A program made the translations under genes and the position numbers. This document shows positions 6,216 through 11,775 of a DNA stretch of 11,775 bases, piece by piece. The notes beneath the pieces were generated by a model, which saw nothing but the letters and a program-made list of their open reading frames with translations, was not told the origin of the DNA and did not search any database. The DNA is from Candidatus Gerdarchaeota archaeon (GTDB lineage: Archaea > Asgardarchaeota > Heimdallarchaeia > JABLTI01): positions 1-11,775 of the forward strand of contig JAEORJ010000059.1 in the NCBI GenBank assembly GCA_016840945.1, written 5' to 3'. Position 1 is the stretch's first letter. Each line of letters opens with the position of its first letter.

Positions 6216-6911
6216 TCATTCGTCTTTGCTTATTTTATAACCAGCTTTTTCCCATGCCTCACGCATAACTGTATTTTTTAATAGATATTCATCTACAATT
6301 TCTTTTGGAACAGTATTTAATGTGCATGAAAAATTAACACATTTAGAACAAAAATCTACTTTTAGAATATAGACAAATTGTAAGCTAGCTAATATTGTGG
6401 CTGATAGTATAGCTACTATTCCTAATAATGTATAAAGACCATATACATTGTAATTGCTAACTACTAACCATATAAGATACGCTTCAAAAGAAACAGGCCA
6501 ACATAGCATTAATATGAAGTATAATGCTTCAACTGCTTTTTCCCAAAATCTCATCGGTTCAGGGTGATACTTCCAGATTTTTAGTGAGCCTGTCATTCCA
6601 TAACAACGAAGAATTTTACTTTCTGAGGAATAATAAGGGCAATGTGTACAAACAACTCTAATCTCAATACCTCCAATTATAAAAAATACTGCTAATGCGC
6701 CATATACTATTATAGGCCACCAACGGAAAAGCAATCCAGTTACAACTAATCCAAAAATAGCAAAAAAGCGTGTAGGTAATTGATTTAAAACAAAGAAAAA
6801 CCACTTCTTCTTGTCATATCGACAGTTTAGGGATTCTTTTTCTTCACAATTTGAACATTCGATTTTATCTTTCCATGTACAACAAATTTTAATCTTATTT
6901 TCTTCTTTCAT
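6216..6911 (-). CDS. Four-helix membrane protein with three cytoplasmic cysteine clusters
   Basis: Conserved-looking membrane protein of unknown function, 231 residues. Four hydrophobic segments are visible at about 47-63, 66-86, 126-152 and 157-183. Cysteines fall in three groups: an N-terminal one (Cys10, 11, 19, 22, 30, with a CxxC at 19-22), one after helix 2 (CTHC 88-91 and Cys103, followed by IWKYHPEPMRFWEK), and one after helix 4 (CSKC 188-191 and Cys196). With four helices all three groups lie on the same face, the cytoplasm if the basic loops follow the positive-inside rule. The CxxC-x(n)-C pattern suggests bound zinc or an Fe-S cluster. I recall similar uncharacterised proteins with CxxCPYY and WKYxPxPM motifs in archaea and anaerobic bacteria, but cannot name a family. 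ATG 6911 has a TATA-like GTTTAAAG (6929-6936) just upstream. Confidence 0.75.
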   Translation of the reverse strand: MKEENKIKICCTWKDKIECSNCEEKESLNCRYDKKKWFFFVLNQLPTRFFAIFGLVVTGLLFRWWPIIVYGALAVFFIIGGIEIRVVCTHCPYYSSESKILRCYGMTGSLKIWKYHPEPMRFWEKAVEALYFILMLCWPVSFEAYLIWLVVSNYNVYGLYTLLGIVAILSATILASLQFVYILKVDFCSKCVNFSCTLNTVPKEIVDEYLLKNTVMREAWEKAGYKISKDE

Positions 6912-7083
6912 ATGTTTTAACCACTAATCTTTAAACAAAGTAATTTTTCCTTAAATTAGTATAAATTTTTTTTGAAAGAAATCTAAATTTGGTTATCTCT
7001 TAATTTACCTTCAAATTCTCTTGGTTGCGTGTAAAATAAATCAAGAAAAAATGTTAAAAAGAATTGATTTCATAGTTTTTATT

Positions 7084-7887
7084 ATGGACACTATTGGTAA
7101 ATTTGAAGTAAAAAGATTCTCGAAGAATAGAAGGATGCTTGCAGAAACATACAATTTTTTTCTAAAAAAACATTATATGACAGGTTTTATTGAAATAGAT
7201 GTTACAAAAGGTCGCGAGCTTATCGCTAAATTTGAAAAAGAAAACAATGTTAAGATCTCATTTACTGCTTGGCTAACAAAAAGTTTATCAAAAATCGTAG
7301 AAGCAAATCCTCATTTTAATTCTTATAGAAAAGGACGAAACAAAATCATCATGTTTGAAGATATTGACATTATAGTTATGATAGAACGTGAAATTAATAA
7401 TAAGATGGTTCCAATTGCTTATTCCGTTAGAAAAACTCAAGAAAAAAGTCTTCTTGATATATCCAATGAGATTAGAGAAGCACAATCAAAAAAAGTTACT
7501 GAGAAAGAACAATTATTGGACCAAGATAATAAGGCAAAATACTTCAATTTATTGCCTAAATTTTTGCGAAGATTTTTAATGAATCGATACCTAAGTGATC
7601 CTTTCACCATTAAGAAAAATGGTGGATTAATAATTATTACTTCAGTTGGGATGTTTGGTGATGTCCCTGGATGGATTAGTGGGTTCGGTGGCTTAACCAC
7701 CTTGAATTTATCAGTTGCCAGCATTAAAAAATATTTAACCAAAATCAATAACGAAATAGTTGAAAGAGAATCTTTACATTTGACTATTTCCTTCGACCAT
7801 GATTTAATTGATGGTGCTCCAGCAGTACGCTTCACACAGGAATTTGTTAATCTTCTAAGGGATGCGATATTATTAGAAGAATTATAA
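7084..7887 (+). CDS. Stand-alone 2-oxoacid dehydrogenase E2-type acyltransferase domain
   Basis: Only the catalytic (chloramphenicol-acetyltransferase-like) domain of a dihydrolipoamide acyltransferase, 267 residues from ATG 7084. MDTIGKFEVKRFSKNRR is the usual start of this stand-alone family. TGFIEIDVTKGRELI, then SFTAWLTKSLSKIVEANPHFNSYRKG, is the core before the CoA/lipoyl channel. The active-site motif is HDLIDG with His239, Asp243 and Gly244 (bases 7798-7815). A lipoyl domain and E1-binding domain are absent, and no E1 or E3 gene is nearby, so it probably acts as a free acyl-CoA acyltransferase, perhaps a trimer. TTG 7021 and ATG 7051 are in-frame alternatives, but the extra residues (CKINQEKMLKRIDFIVFI) do not look like family sequence. 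Two tandem 11-base repeats follow the stop. Confidence 0.85.
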   Translation: MDTIGKFEVKRFSKNRRMLAETYNFFLKKHYMTGFIEIDVTKGRELIAKFEKENNVKISFTAWLTKSLSKIVEANPHFNSYRKGRNKIIMFEDIDIIVMIEREINNKMVPIAYSVRKTQEKSLLDISNEIREAQSKKVTEKEQLLDQDNKAKYFNLLPKFLRRFLMNRYLSDPFTIKKNGGLIIITSVGMFGDVPGWISGFGGLTTLNLSVASIKKYLTKINNEIVERESLHLTISFDHDLIDGAPAVRFTQEFVNLLRDAILLEEL

Positions 7888-7889
7888 TT

Positions 7890-7910
7890 TTCGCTAAAAA
7901 TTCGCTAAAA
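7890..7910. repeat. Two tandem copies of TTCGCTAAAA after the acyltransferase stop
   Basis: TTCGCTAAAA occurs at 7890-7899 and again at 7901-7910, one helical turn apart and starting three bases after the TAA. It may be a small slippage duplication or a binding site; nothing else supports a role. Confidence 0.5.
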
Positions 7911-7966
7911 TAATCATTATTGTCTTTTATAGATTAATATCAAACTATAGAATTTCAAGAATTATG

Positions 7967-7977
7967 TTTAATATATA
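7967..7977 (+). promoter_or_regulatory. TATA box of the dioxygenase gene (leaderless)
   Basis: TTTAATATATA is centred about 26 bases before the ATG at 7998, so transcription should start at or very near the ATG. The direct repeat TATTGTA (7976-7982 and 7986-7992, 10-base period) lies between the box and the start and could be a regulator site. Confidence 0.6.
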
Positions 7978-7997
7978 TTGTAAAGTATTGTACTAAT

Positions 7998-8777
7998 ATG
8001 TCCCAATTACCAGCATTATTTATAGGTCATGGATCGCCAAATAATCTTTTTGCAGACAATCCATTTACTAATACCCTGAAATCATTTGGTAAAAACCTAT
8101 TCGATAATCATCACCCAAAAGCTATAGTAGTGATTTCCGCTCACTGGTTAACTCATGGAACTTTTATAACTGCTGATGAAAAACCAAGAATGATTTATGA
8201 TTATTATGGCTTTCCTAAGAGCTTTTATGAGTATGTTTATCCTGCAAAAGGCGCACCTAACACTGCCAATGATATAGCGGACCCACTCAATGGCATCATT
8301 AGATTATCAAAAGATTGGGGTATTGATCATGCTGCAACTATAGTTTTGGAAAATATTTTACCATCTGGTAAGATACCAGTATTGGAATTAAGTTTAGATT
8401 TTGATAAACAACCAAAGTACCATTACGAATTAGGACAGAAACTAGCACCCTTTCGAGAAAAAGGCATTTTATTCATTGGTAGTGGAAATCTTATCCATAC
8501 TTTTCGTGAGCTGAGTTATGATATATCTGCTGCATCATTTAATTGGGCTAAAGAATTAGATGCCATTCAAAAACAAGCTCTTGATACTCACAATCTTGAT
8601 GATTTACTTAATATAACTAAAATGTCTCTTAATAAACGTGGCTTTCAATCCTTGGATCATTATCTTCCTATGTTGTATATTCTAGCTATGAAGCAAAATG
8701 ATGAACAACTAGAGTATATTTACGAAGGATTACAACATGGTTCGATATCCCATCGAAGTTTTGTTATTCAATCTTGA
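7998..8777 (+). CDS. DODA/YgiD-like class III extradiol ring-cleavage dioxygenase
   Basis: A 259-residue member of the LigB-superfamily group that contains plant DOPA 4,5-dioxygenase and E. coli YgiD, about the YgiD length. It would open a catechol ring using a non-haem metal. Conserved blocks appear in order: ALFIGHGSPNN (His11), IVVISAHW (His49), WGIDH (His111), LFIGSGNLIHTF (His167), and DHYLPMLYILA (His221), ending in EGLQHGSIS. All five histidines used for metal binding or catalysis in YgiD-type enzymes seem present. One motif deviates: the family's DHGxW is DHAAT here. The natural substrate is unclear; DOPA is unlikely in an archaeon. ATG 7998 is supported by YgiD-like N-terminal alignment and by the TATA spacing. 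No SD is present. TGA at 8775-8777 ends the gene, 83 bases before the next start. Confidence 0.88.
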   Translation: MSQLPALFIGHGSPNNLFADNPFTNTLKSFGKNLFDNHHPKAIVVISAHWLTHGTFITADEKPRMIYDYYGFPKSFYEYVYPAKGAPNTANDIADPLNGIIRLSKDWGIDHAATIVLENILPSGKIPVLELSLDFDKQPKYHYELGQKLAPFREKGILFIGSGNLIHTFRELSYDISAASFNWAKELDAIQKQALDTHNLDDLLNITKMSLNKRGFQSLDHYLPMLYILAMKQNDEQLEYIYEGLQHGSISHRSFVIQS

Positions 8778-8824
8778 TTTAAAAAAATTGTAAGCAACAT
8801 AGATTACTTTGACTTACCAATTTG

Positions 8825-8832
8825 TTTATATC
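8825..8832 (+). promoter_or_regulatory. TATA box of the RimJ/L-type acetyltransferase gene (leaderless)
   Basis: TTTATATC is centred about 32 bases before ATG 8861. It supports that ATG over the upstream in-frame TTG at 8822, which would place the start inside or before the promoter. Confidence 0.55.
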
Positions 8833-8860
8833 TATTGTTAGAAATTTTTTACTGATTATT

Positions 8861-9427
8861 ATGCCACATTATAAAAAATTAGTAGGGACAATCTGCTATC
8901 TTTCACCTGTAACTGAAGAAGATTCTAAAAAATGGGCTATTTGGTTTAATGACCTCGAAGTAACTATTCCATTAGGTGATGAAGCATATACCCCTACTAG
9001 TATTAATAATGAGCTTTCTGCGATAAATAACATCTTACAAAATAATGCTCATTTTTTTAGTATAGTAGATATTAAAACTGATGAATTAATTGGACGATGT
9101 GGATTATTTAGTATTGATAGAACCAATAGACATGCGATGTTTGGTATTGTGATTGGCGAAAAATCTTATTGGAATAAAGGTTATGGACAGGAAGCAACAA
9201 AGCTCACATTAGATTATGCTTTTAATTTATTGAATTTAAATAACATCATGCTTGGTGTATTCTCATTTAATGAATCAGCTATCACTTGCTATAAGAAAGT
9301 GGGATTTAGGGAAATTGGCAAACATAGGCAAGCAAGGATTATTGGTGGGAAAAAGTATGATATTATACTCATGGATATACTTGCAGAAGAATTCAAATCC
9401 ATTTACATCAATAAATTCCTAGAATAA
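8861..9427 (+). CDS. RimJ/RimL-type GNAT N-acetyltransferase
   Basis: A 188-residue Acetyltransf_3-type enzyme using acetyl-CoA on an amine, possibly a protein N-terminus, polyamine or antibiotic. FSIVDIKTDELIGRCGLFSID (66-86) forms the central strands. The acetyl-CoA loop is YWNKGYGQEA (103-112), matching the common YWGKGYGTEA form of this branch. The core ends with GVFSFNESAITCYKKVGFREIGKHRQ (132-157), the usual N-x-x-A-x-x-x-Y-x-K-x-G-F segment, followed by the closing strand YDIILMDIL. The start ATG 8861 gives a normal N-terminus (KLVGTICYLSPVTEED). The in-frame TTG at 8822 would add 13 hydrophobic residues overlapping the TATA box and is rejected. A pyrimidine-rich tract follows the stop. 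Fold is confident; substrate is not predictable. Confidence 0.88.
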   Translation: MPHYKKLVGTICYLSPVTEEDSKKWAIWFNDLEVTIPLGDEAYTPTSINNELSAINNILQNNAHFFSIVDIKTDELIGRCGLFSIDRTNRHAMFGIVIGEKSYWNKGYGQEATKLTLDYAFNLLNLNNIMLGVFSFNESAITCYKKVGFREIGKHRQARIIGGKKYDIILMDILAEEFKSIYINKFLE

Positions 9428-9438
9428 TAATCTCATCA

Positions 9439-9456
9439 TTTTTTTCTCTTTCTTTT
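9439..9456 (+). terminator. Pyrimidine-rich terminator after the RimJ/L-type gene
   Basis: A T7 run followed by CTCTTTCTTTT begins 12 bases after the TAA. This fits U-tract termination in archaea, and no hairpin is needed. Confidence 0.45.
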
Positions 9457-9509
9457 ATATTCACTAGTTAACTAACTGTACTTTTAATTATTCTAGATTG
9501 AATGTAAGC

Positions 9510-9542
9510 TTTAAATAAATTAAATTGTATGAAAAATACAAT
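9510..9542 (+). promoter_or_regulatory. TATA box plus dyad at the predicted start of transcription of the tandem GNAT gene
   Basis: TTTAAATAAAT (9510-9520) is a plausible TATA box. About 25 bases downstream, where transcription should start, lies the perfect inverted repeat ATTGTAT-GAAAA-ATACAAT (9524-9542). A dyad here is typical of an archaeal repressor operator. The leader would be about 47 bases and ends with a weak SD-like GTGAG before ATG 9589. Confidence 0.5.
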
Positions 9543-9588
9543 AAACTGTAATTTCATTCCCAAACATGAAACAGTGAGCGGGTAAAAA

Positions 9589-10656
9589 ATGGTCAATAAG
9601 TATGTCATAAAAGAATTTGATCCTTTAACAGAGAAAGAAGATAATTTATACAAATTATTTGATTGTTTGGATGTATTATTTTTAGAAAGAAACAAGGATG
9701 ATCCAAAACCCCATAATGAATATCGCTTGAAGAATTTTAGAAGTGAATCACCTTATTTAAAAGAGATCTGTTGGATGGTTTGGTTAAATGATAAAGTTGT
9801 TGGTTATGCAGGCATCACTGTGAAAACCAAAGCATCACCATCTTATGAAGATGACAAACACATTGCATTTGTAAATATAACCCTTCAAAAAGATCATCGA
9901 CGAATGGGTATTGGATTAGAATTAATGAAATACATCATAGCTAAAGCTAAGGAATTTGGTGTAATAACTACTTTTCAAGTTGGTGCTTCAGATGAATCAG
10001 GATTTGCTTTTTGTGAAAAACTACAAGGTATTCTAGCAATGGAAAGCGCTGAAAATCGATTAAAATTTAATGAAGTTAATTGGGATTTGATGAAAGAATG
10101 GAGGACTAGAGGTCAGGAGAAAGCAAAAAATGATGGCAGAAGATTGCAATGGTTTGATAATTGCCCTGAAGATATTATTGATGAATATTGTAAAGTTTAT
10201 ACAGAAACAATGAATCAACAACCTTTTGGAGAGCTTGAAAATAAGCCTATTATTACTCCTGAAACTAGGAGAGAACAAGAAAAAGAGTTTGAAAAGATAG
10301 GCTATACTTGGCAAGCTGTCATCACCCGAGAGCAAGATGGTATCATTAGTGGACTCACAGATACAATCTTTATTTCAGGCATGCCCTATAGAATTTTCCA
10401 GGAATTAACAGGTGTTTTACAACAATACAGAGGAAATGGCCTTGGTAAGTGGTTAAAAGCTGAAATGCTATTTTTCTTACATGAGAAATATCCTGAGGTG
10501 AAGTATATTAGCACTGGTAATGCTGATGCAAATGCTGCCATGTTGTCAATTAATCATCGTATGGGTTTTAAATTGCATGAGCGACGAAAAACTTACAAAT
10601 TTAAAATTGCTGATCTTGAAAAAAGAATTACTGAGATAGAAGCATCAGTTAATTAG
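9589..10656 (+). CDS. Tandem GNAT N-acetyltransferase (two GNAT domains)
   Basis: A 355-residue protein with two GNAT folds. Domain 1 (about 1-155) has KEICWMVWLNDKVVGYAGI, the acyl-CoA strand FVNITLQKDHRRMGIG with Arg104-x-x-Gly107-x-Gly109, and a degenerate end. Domain 2 (about 190-345) has AVITREQDGIISGLTDTIF, the loop QYRGNGLG with Arg281-x-x-Gly284-x-Gly286, and NADANAAMLSINHRMGFKLHERR (311-333), a complete C-terminal half. Both acetyl-CoA loops look intact, whereas in many tandem GNATs one copy is degenerate. The linker (156-189) is charged. Substrate is unknown; similar two-domain proteins in actinobacteria acetylate small amines or thiols. The start is ATG 9589, in a context without overlap. 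The partial gene at the left edge may be of the same type. A U-rich tract follows the stop. Confidence 0.88.
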   Translation: MVNKYVIKEFDPLTEKEDNLYKLFDCLDVLFLERNKDDPKPHNEYRLKNFRSESPYLKEICWMVWLNDKVVGYAGITVKTKASPSYEDDKHIAFVNITLQKDHRRMGIGLELMKYIIAKAKEFGVITTFQVGASDESGFAFCEKLQGILAMESAENRLKFNEVNWDLMKEWRTRGQEKAKNDGRRLQWFDNCPEDIIDEYCKVYTETMNQQPFGELENKPIITPETRREQEKEFEKIGYTWQAVITREQDGIISGLTDTIFISGMPYRIFQELTGVLQQYRGNGLGKWLKAEMLFFLHEKYPEVKYISTGNADANAAMLSINHRMGFKLHERRKTYKFKIADLEKRITEIEASVN

Positions 10657-10657
10657 A

Positions 10658-10674
10658 TTCTTTTTTCTTATTTT
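10658..10674 (+). terminator. U-rich terminator after the tandem GNAT gene
   Basis: TTC, T6, CTTA and T4 follow directly on the TAG at 10654-10656, a likely archaeal U-tract terminator. Confidence 0.45.
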
Positions 10675-10688
10675 AATAGTAAAATACA

Positions 10689-10705
10689 GTCACTATAGGT
10701 GACCT
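10689..10705. promoter_or_regulatory. Inverted repeat GTCAC-N5-GTGAC upstream of the DUF1028 promoter
   Basis: The perfect arms GTCAC (10689-10693) and GTGAC (10699-10703) flank TATAG. The overlapping AGGTGACCT (10697-10705) is itself a dyad. It lies about 20 bases upstream of the TATA box, a position for an activator site, and is GC-richer than its surroundings. Confidence 0.4.
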
Positions 10706-10722
10706 CGTATTGTGAGTTATGC

Positions 10723-10732
10723 TTTTTAAATA
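10723..10732 (+). promoter_or_regulatory. TATA box of the DUF1028 gene (leaderless)
   Basis: TTTTTAAATA is centred about 24 bases before ATG 10751, predicting a leaderless transcript. No Shine-Dalgarno is seen. Confidence 0.5.
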
Positions 10733-10750
10733 GCTAGCAACTATAATCTT

Positions 10751-11674
10751 ATGACATTCTCCATTATAGCATATGATAAAAAAGCAAATGAAGTGGGGTT
10801 TGCTATCGCTTCATGTTGTTGGAATTCAGGTGTAGTTTGCCATGCTGAAGTAGGAAAAGGTGTTATTGCACATCAAGCTGCTGGTAGCACAAAATATCAT
10901 TCTGTCTTTTTTGAACAATTAGATGCAAAAAAAACTTTAGCAGAGATAATTGATCATTTTAGAATAATTGATGAACATATTGAAAGTCGTCAAATAGGCA
11001 TGATTAATGTTCAAGAGGATGCTGTTCTTTCCTTTACTGGTGAACATTGCTCTATTTGGGCTGGCCATAAAACTGGTTTGTTTTACGCCTGCCAAGGGAA
11101 TATTCTGGTCGGACCGGAAGTAATCGATAATATGGCTTCAGCCTTTGAAAGTACAGATGGTTGTTTAACTGAAAAACTCTATGCTGCATTATTAGCTGGT
11201 GATGAAGCTGGCGGTGATGCAAGGGGAAAACAAAGTGCTAAATTATGTGTTAAGAAATTGATAGAATCTGAACCAAATGTTTCTGTGGAATTAGTAGATT
11301 TCACAATTAAAGATCACAATGATCCTGTCAAAGAAATTGGAAGACAATTAGATGTTCTATTAAATTATCAAAAGATTAAGGAAATCTATAGCGAATTTCC
11401 GCAAGCACAAACTGAAAAGGAACAAAGGGAAATTATTGTTAAAGTTCATGAGTTGCTTAAAAATAAGAAAGAATATAGGTATTTGAGTAGTTGGAAGGAT
11501 TTAGCTTATTTTTATAATTCAATTGGTGATTTAAATGAAGCTATTCAATGCTTTAAAATAATACTCGAAATAAGTCCTAACTTTGCTGTAACCCTTAAAT
11601 CTGATATGAAAGTCTTTGGTTTTTCCGATTCTTTTGTCCAGAGAGTATTTGAAAATAATTCAAATTATAAATGA
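10751..11674 (+). CDS. DUF1028 family protein (Ntn-hydrolase-like) with a TPR-like C-terminal tail
   Basis: A 307-residue protein. Residues 1-205 match DUF1028: the start MTFSIIAYDKKANEVGFAIAS, then GKGVIAHQAAGS (about 35-46), FYACQGNILVG (111-121), and the signature GGDARGKQSA (154-163). As I recall, DUF1028 is placed with the Ntn hydrolases, whose nucleophile is the first residue after processing; Thr2 would become that residue if Met1 is removed. Substrate and reaction are unknown. Residues 205-307 are a separate helical part, with SWKDLAYFYNSIGDLNEAIQCFKIILEISPN (247-277) forming a good TPR-like helix pair, probably for binding a partner. The final stretch VTLKSDMKVFGFSDSFVQRVF could be one more helix pair. 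The start is ATG 10751, leaderless from the TATA spacing. Stop is TGA at 11672-11674; the next gene starts 40 bases on. Confidence 0.85.
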   Translation: MTFSIIAYDKKANEVGFAIASCCWNSGVVCHAEVGKGVIAHQAAGSTKYHSVFFEQLDAKKTLAEIIDHFRIIDEHIESRQIGMINVQEDAVLSFTGEHCSIWAGHKTGLFYACQGNILVGPEVIDNMASAFESTDGCLTEKLYAALLAGDEAGGDARGKQSAKLCVKKLIESEPNVSVELVDFTIKDHNDPVKEIGRQLDVLLNYQKIKEIYSEFPQAQTEKEQREIIVKVHELLKNKKEYRYLSSWKDLAYFYNSIGDLNEAIQCFKIILEISPNFAVTLKSDMKVFGFSDSFVQRVFENNSNYK

Positions 11675-11699
11675 ATAACAAATTGAAAATTATCAAAAT

Positions 11700-11705
11700 A
11701 AGGTG
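11700..11705 (+). promoter_or_regulatory. Shine-Dalgarno selecting the TTG start at 11714
   Basis: AAGGTG lies 8 bases before TTG 11714-11716. It is the main reason for calling a gene start there rather than at the in-frame ATG 11735. Confidence 0.55.
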
Positions 11706-11713
11706 TGTTAATA

Positions 11714-11775
11714 TTGAATAAGAAAATAACCAGAATGGAATTAATTCAAGATATTAGACAACTAAGTAATCTATT
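11714..11775 (+). CDS. Start of an unidentified protein, cut by the window edge
   Basis: TTG 11714 begins an open frame reading MNKKITRMELIQDIRQLSNL before the sequence ends. It is preceded by AAGGTG at normal SD spacing and lies 40 bases after the DUF1028 gene, so the two may be co-transcribed. Twenty residues are too few to assign a family. ATG 11735 is an alternative start. Confidence 0.5.
   Translation, partial: MNKKITRMELIQDIRQLSNL

Noticed and set aside
7021..7083. Upstream TTG or ATG starts for the E2-type acyltransferase
   Set aside because: The extra residues have no family likeness, while ATG 7084 gives the usual N-terminus (MDTIGKFEVKRF).
7288..7835. Leftward ORFs (7288-7485 and 7437-7835) and a rightward 63-codon ORF (7388-7579)
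   Set aside because: All overlap the E2-type acyltransferase, which has a clear family motif set. Their translations show no recognisable domain.
8822..8860. Upstream TTG start for the RimJ/L-type acetyltransferase
   Set aside because: It overlaps the TATA box and adds 13 hydrophobic residues unlike the family; ATG 8861 fits better.
9468..9695. Leftward 75-codon ORF across the tandem GNAT promoter
   Set aside because: It covers the promoter dyad and the first codons of a confident gene. Composition is that of a shadow, with no start signal.
10060..10335. Leftward 91-codon ORF
   Set aside because: Antisense within domain 2 of the tandem GNAT; phenylalanine/serine-rich shadow translation.
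1..11775. CRISPR array, tRNA or rRNA gene, transposase or phage module
   Set aside because: Looked for regular repeats, tRNA-like T-arm sequence, and IS or integrase motifs on both strands; none seen.

Overview
The window reads as a low-GC archaeal chromosome segment, most plausibly from an Asgard-type archaeon or a relative. Several genes have a TATA-like box 20-33 bases before their ATG and no room for a leader (the leaderless archaeal pattern). Others have a Shine-Dalgarno matching the archaeal anti-SD (GAGGTG, GGTGG, AAGGTG). The protein content also fits: a seven-repeat LVIVD surface propeller, a two-fold protein disulfide oxidoreductase and a stand-alone E2-type acyltransferase. The lineage is inferred; no rRNA or marker gene is present. 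No tRNA, rRNA, CRISPR array, insertion sequence or phage gene was seen, so this looks like ordinary accessory chromosome with one decayed locus.

Layout. 1-622: 3' part of a GNAT acetyltransferase, open to the left edge. 784-1410 (-): class I SAM methyltransferase. 1461-2300: a damaged locus where a small leftward ORF and the C-terminal part of an APH/CotS-like kinase meet head to head. The kinase lacks its N-lobe and has two in-frame UGA codons but no frameshift. 2329-2958 (-): cysteine-rich DUF6144/V4R-like protein. 2959-3324: 366-base AT-rich gap with a 27-base dyad and a likely promoter. 3325-4041 (+): protein disulfide oxidoreductase whose first thioredoxin fold appears to have lost its cis-proline. 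4137-4949 (+): short-chain dehydrogenase. A symmetric hairpin at 4941-4980 separates it from a leftward pair: LVIVD propeller (5018-6103) and a four-helix membrane protein with three cysteine clusters (6216-6911). From 7084 everything is rightward: E2-type acyltransferase, DODA/YgiD-like dioxygenase, RimJ/L-type GNAT, tandem GNAT, DUF1028 protein with a TPR-like tail, and the start of one more gene at 11714.

How the genes work together. Most right-half genes carry their own TATA box and a U-rich tract after the stop, so they look like independent small units rather than one operon. The clearest possible two-gene unit is the membrane protein plus the LVIVD protein, though even the LVIVD gene has its own TATA box and SD. 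Three GNAT genes, a methyltransferase and a kinase remnant give the region a small-molecule-modification flavour, but nothing shows a shared pathway. I see no convincing new multi-gene system. The best leads are the UGA-interrupted kinase, the modified oxidoreductase, the cysteine-rich membrane protein and several dyads near predicted transcription starts.
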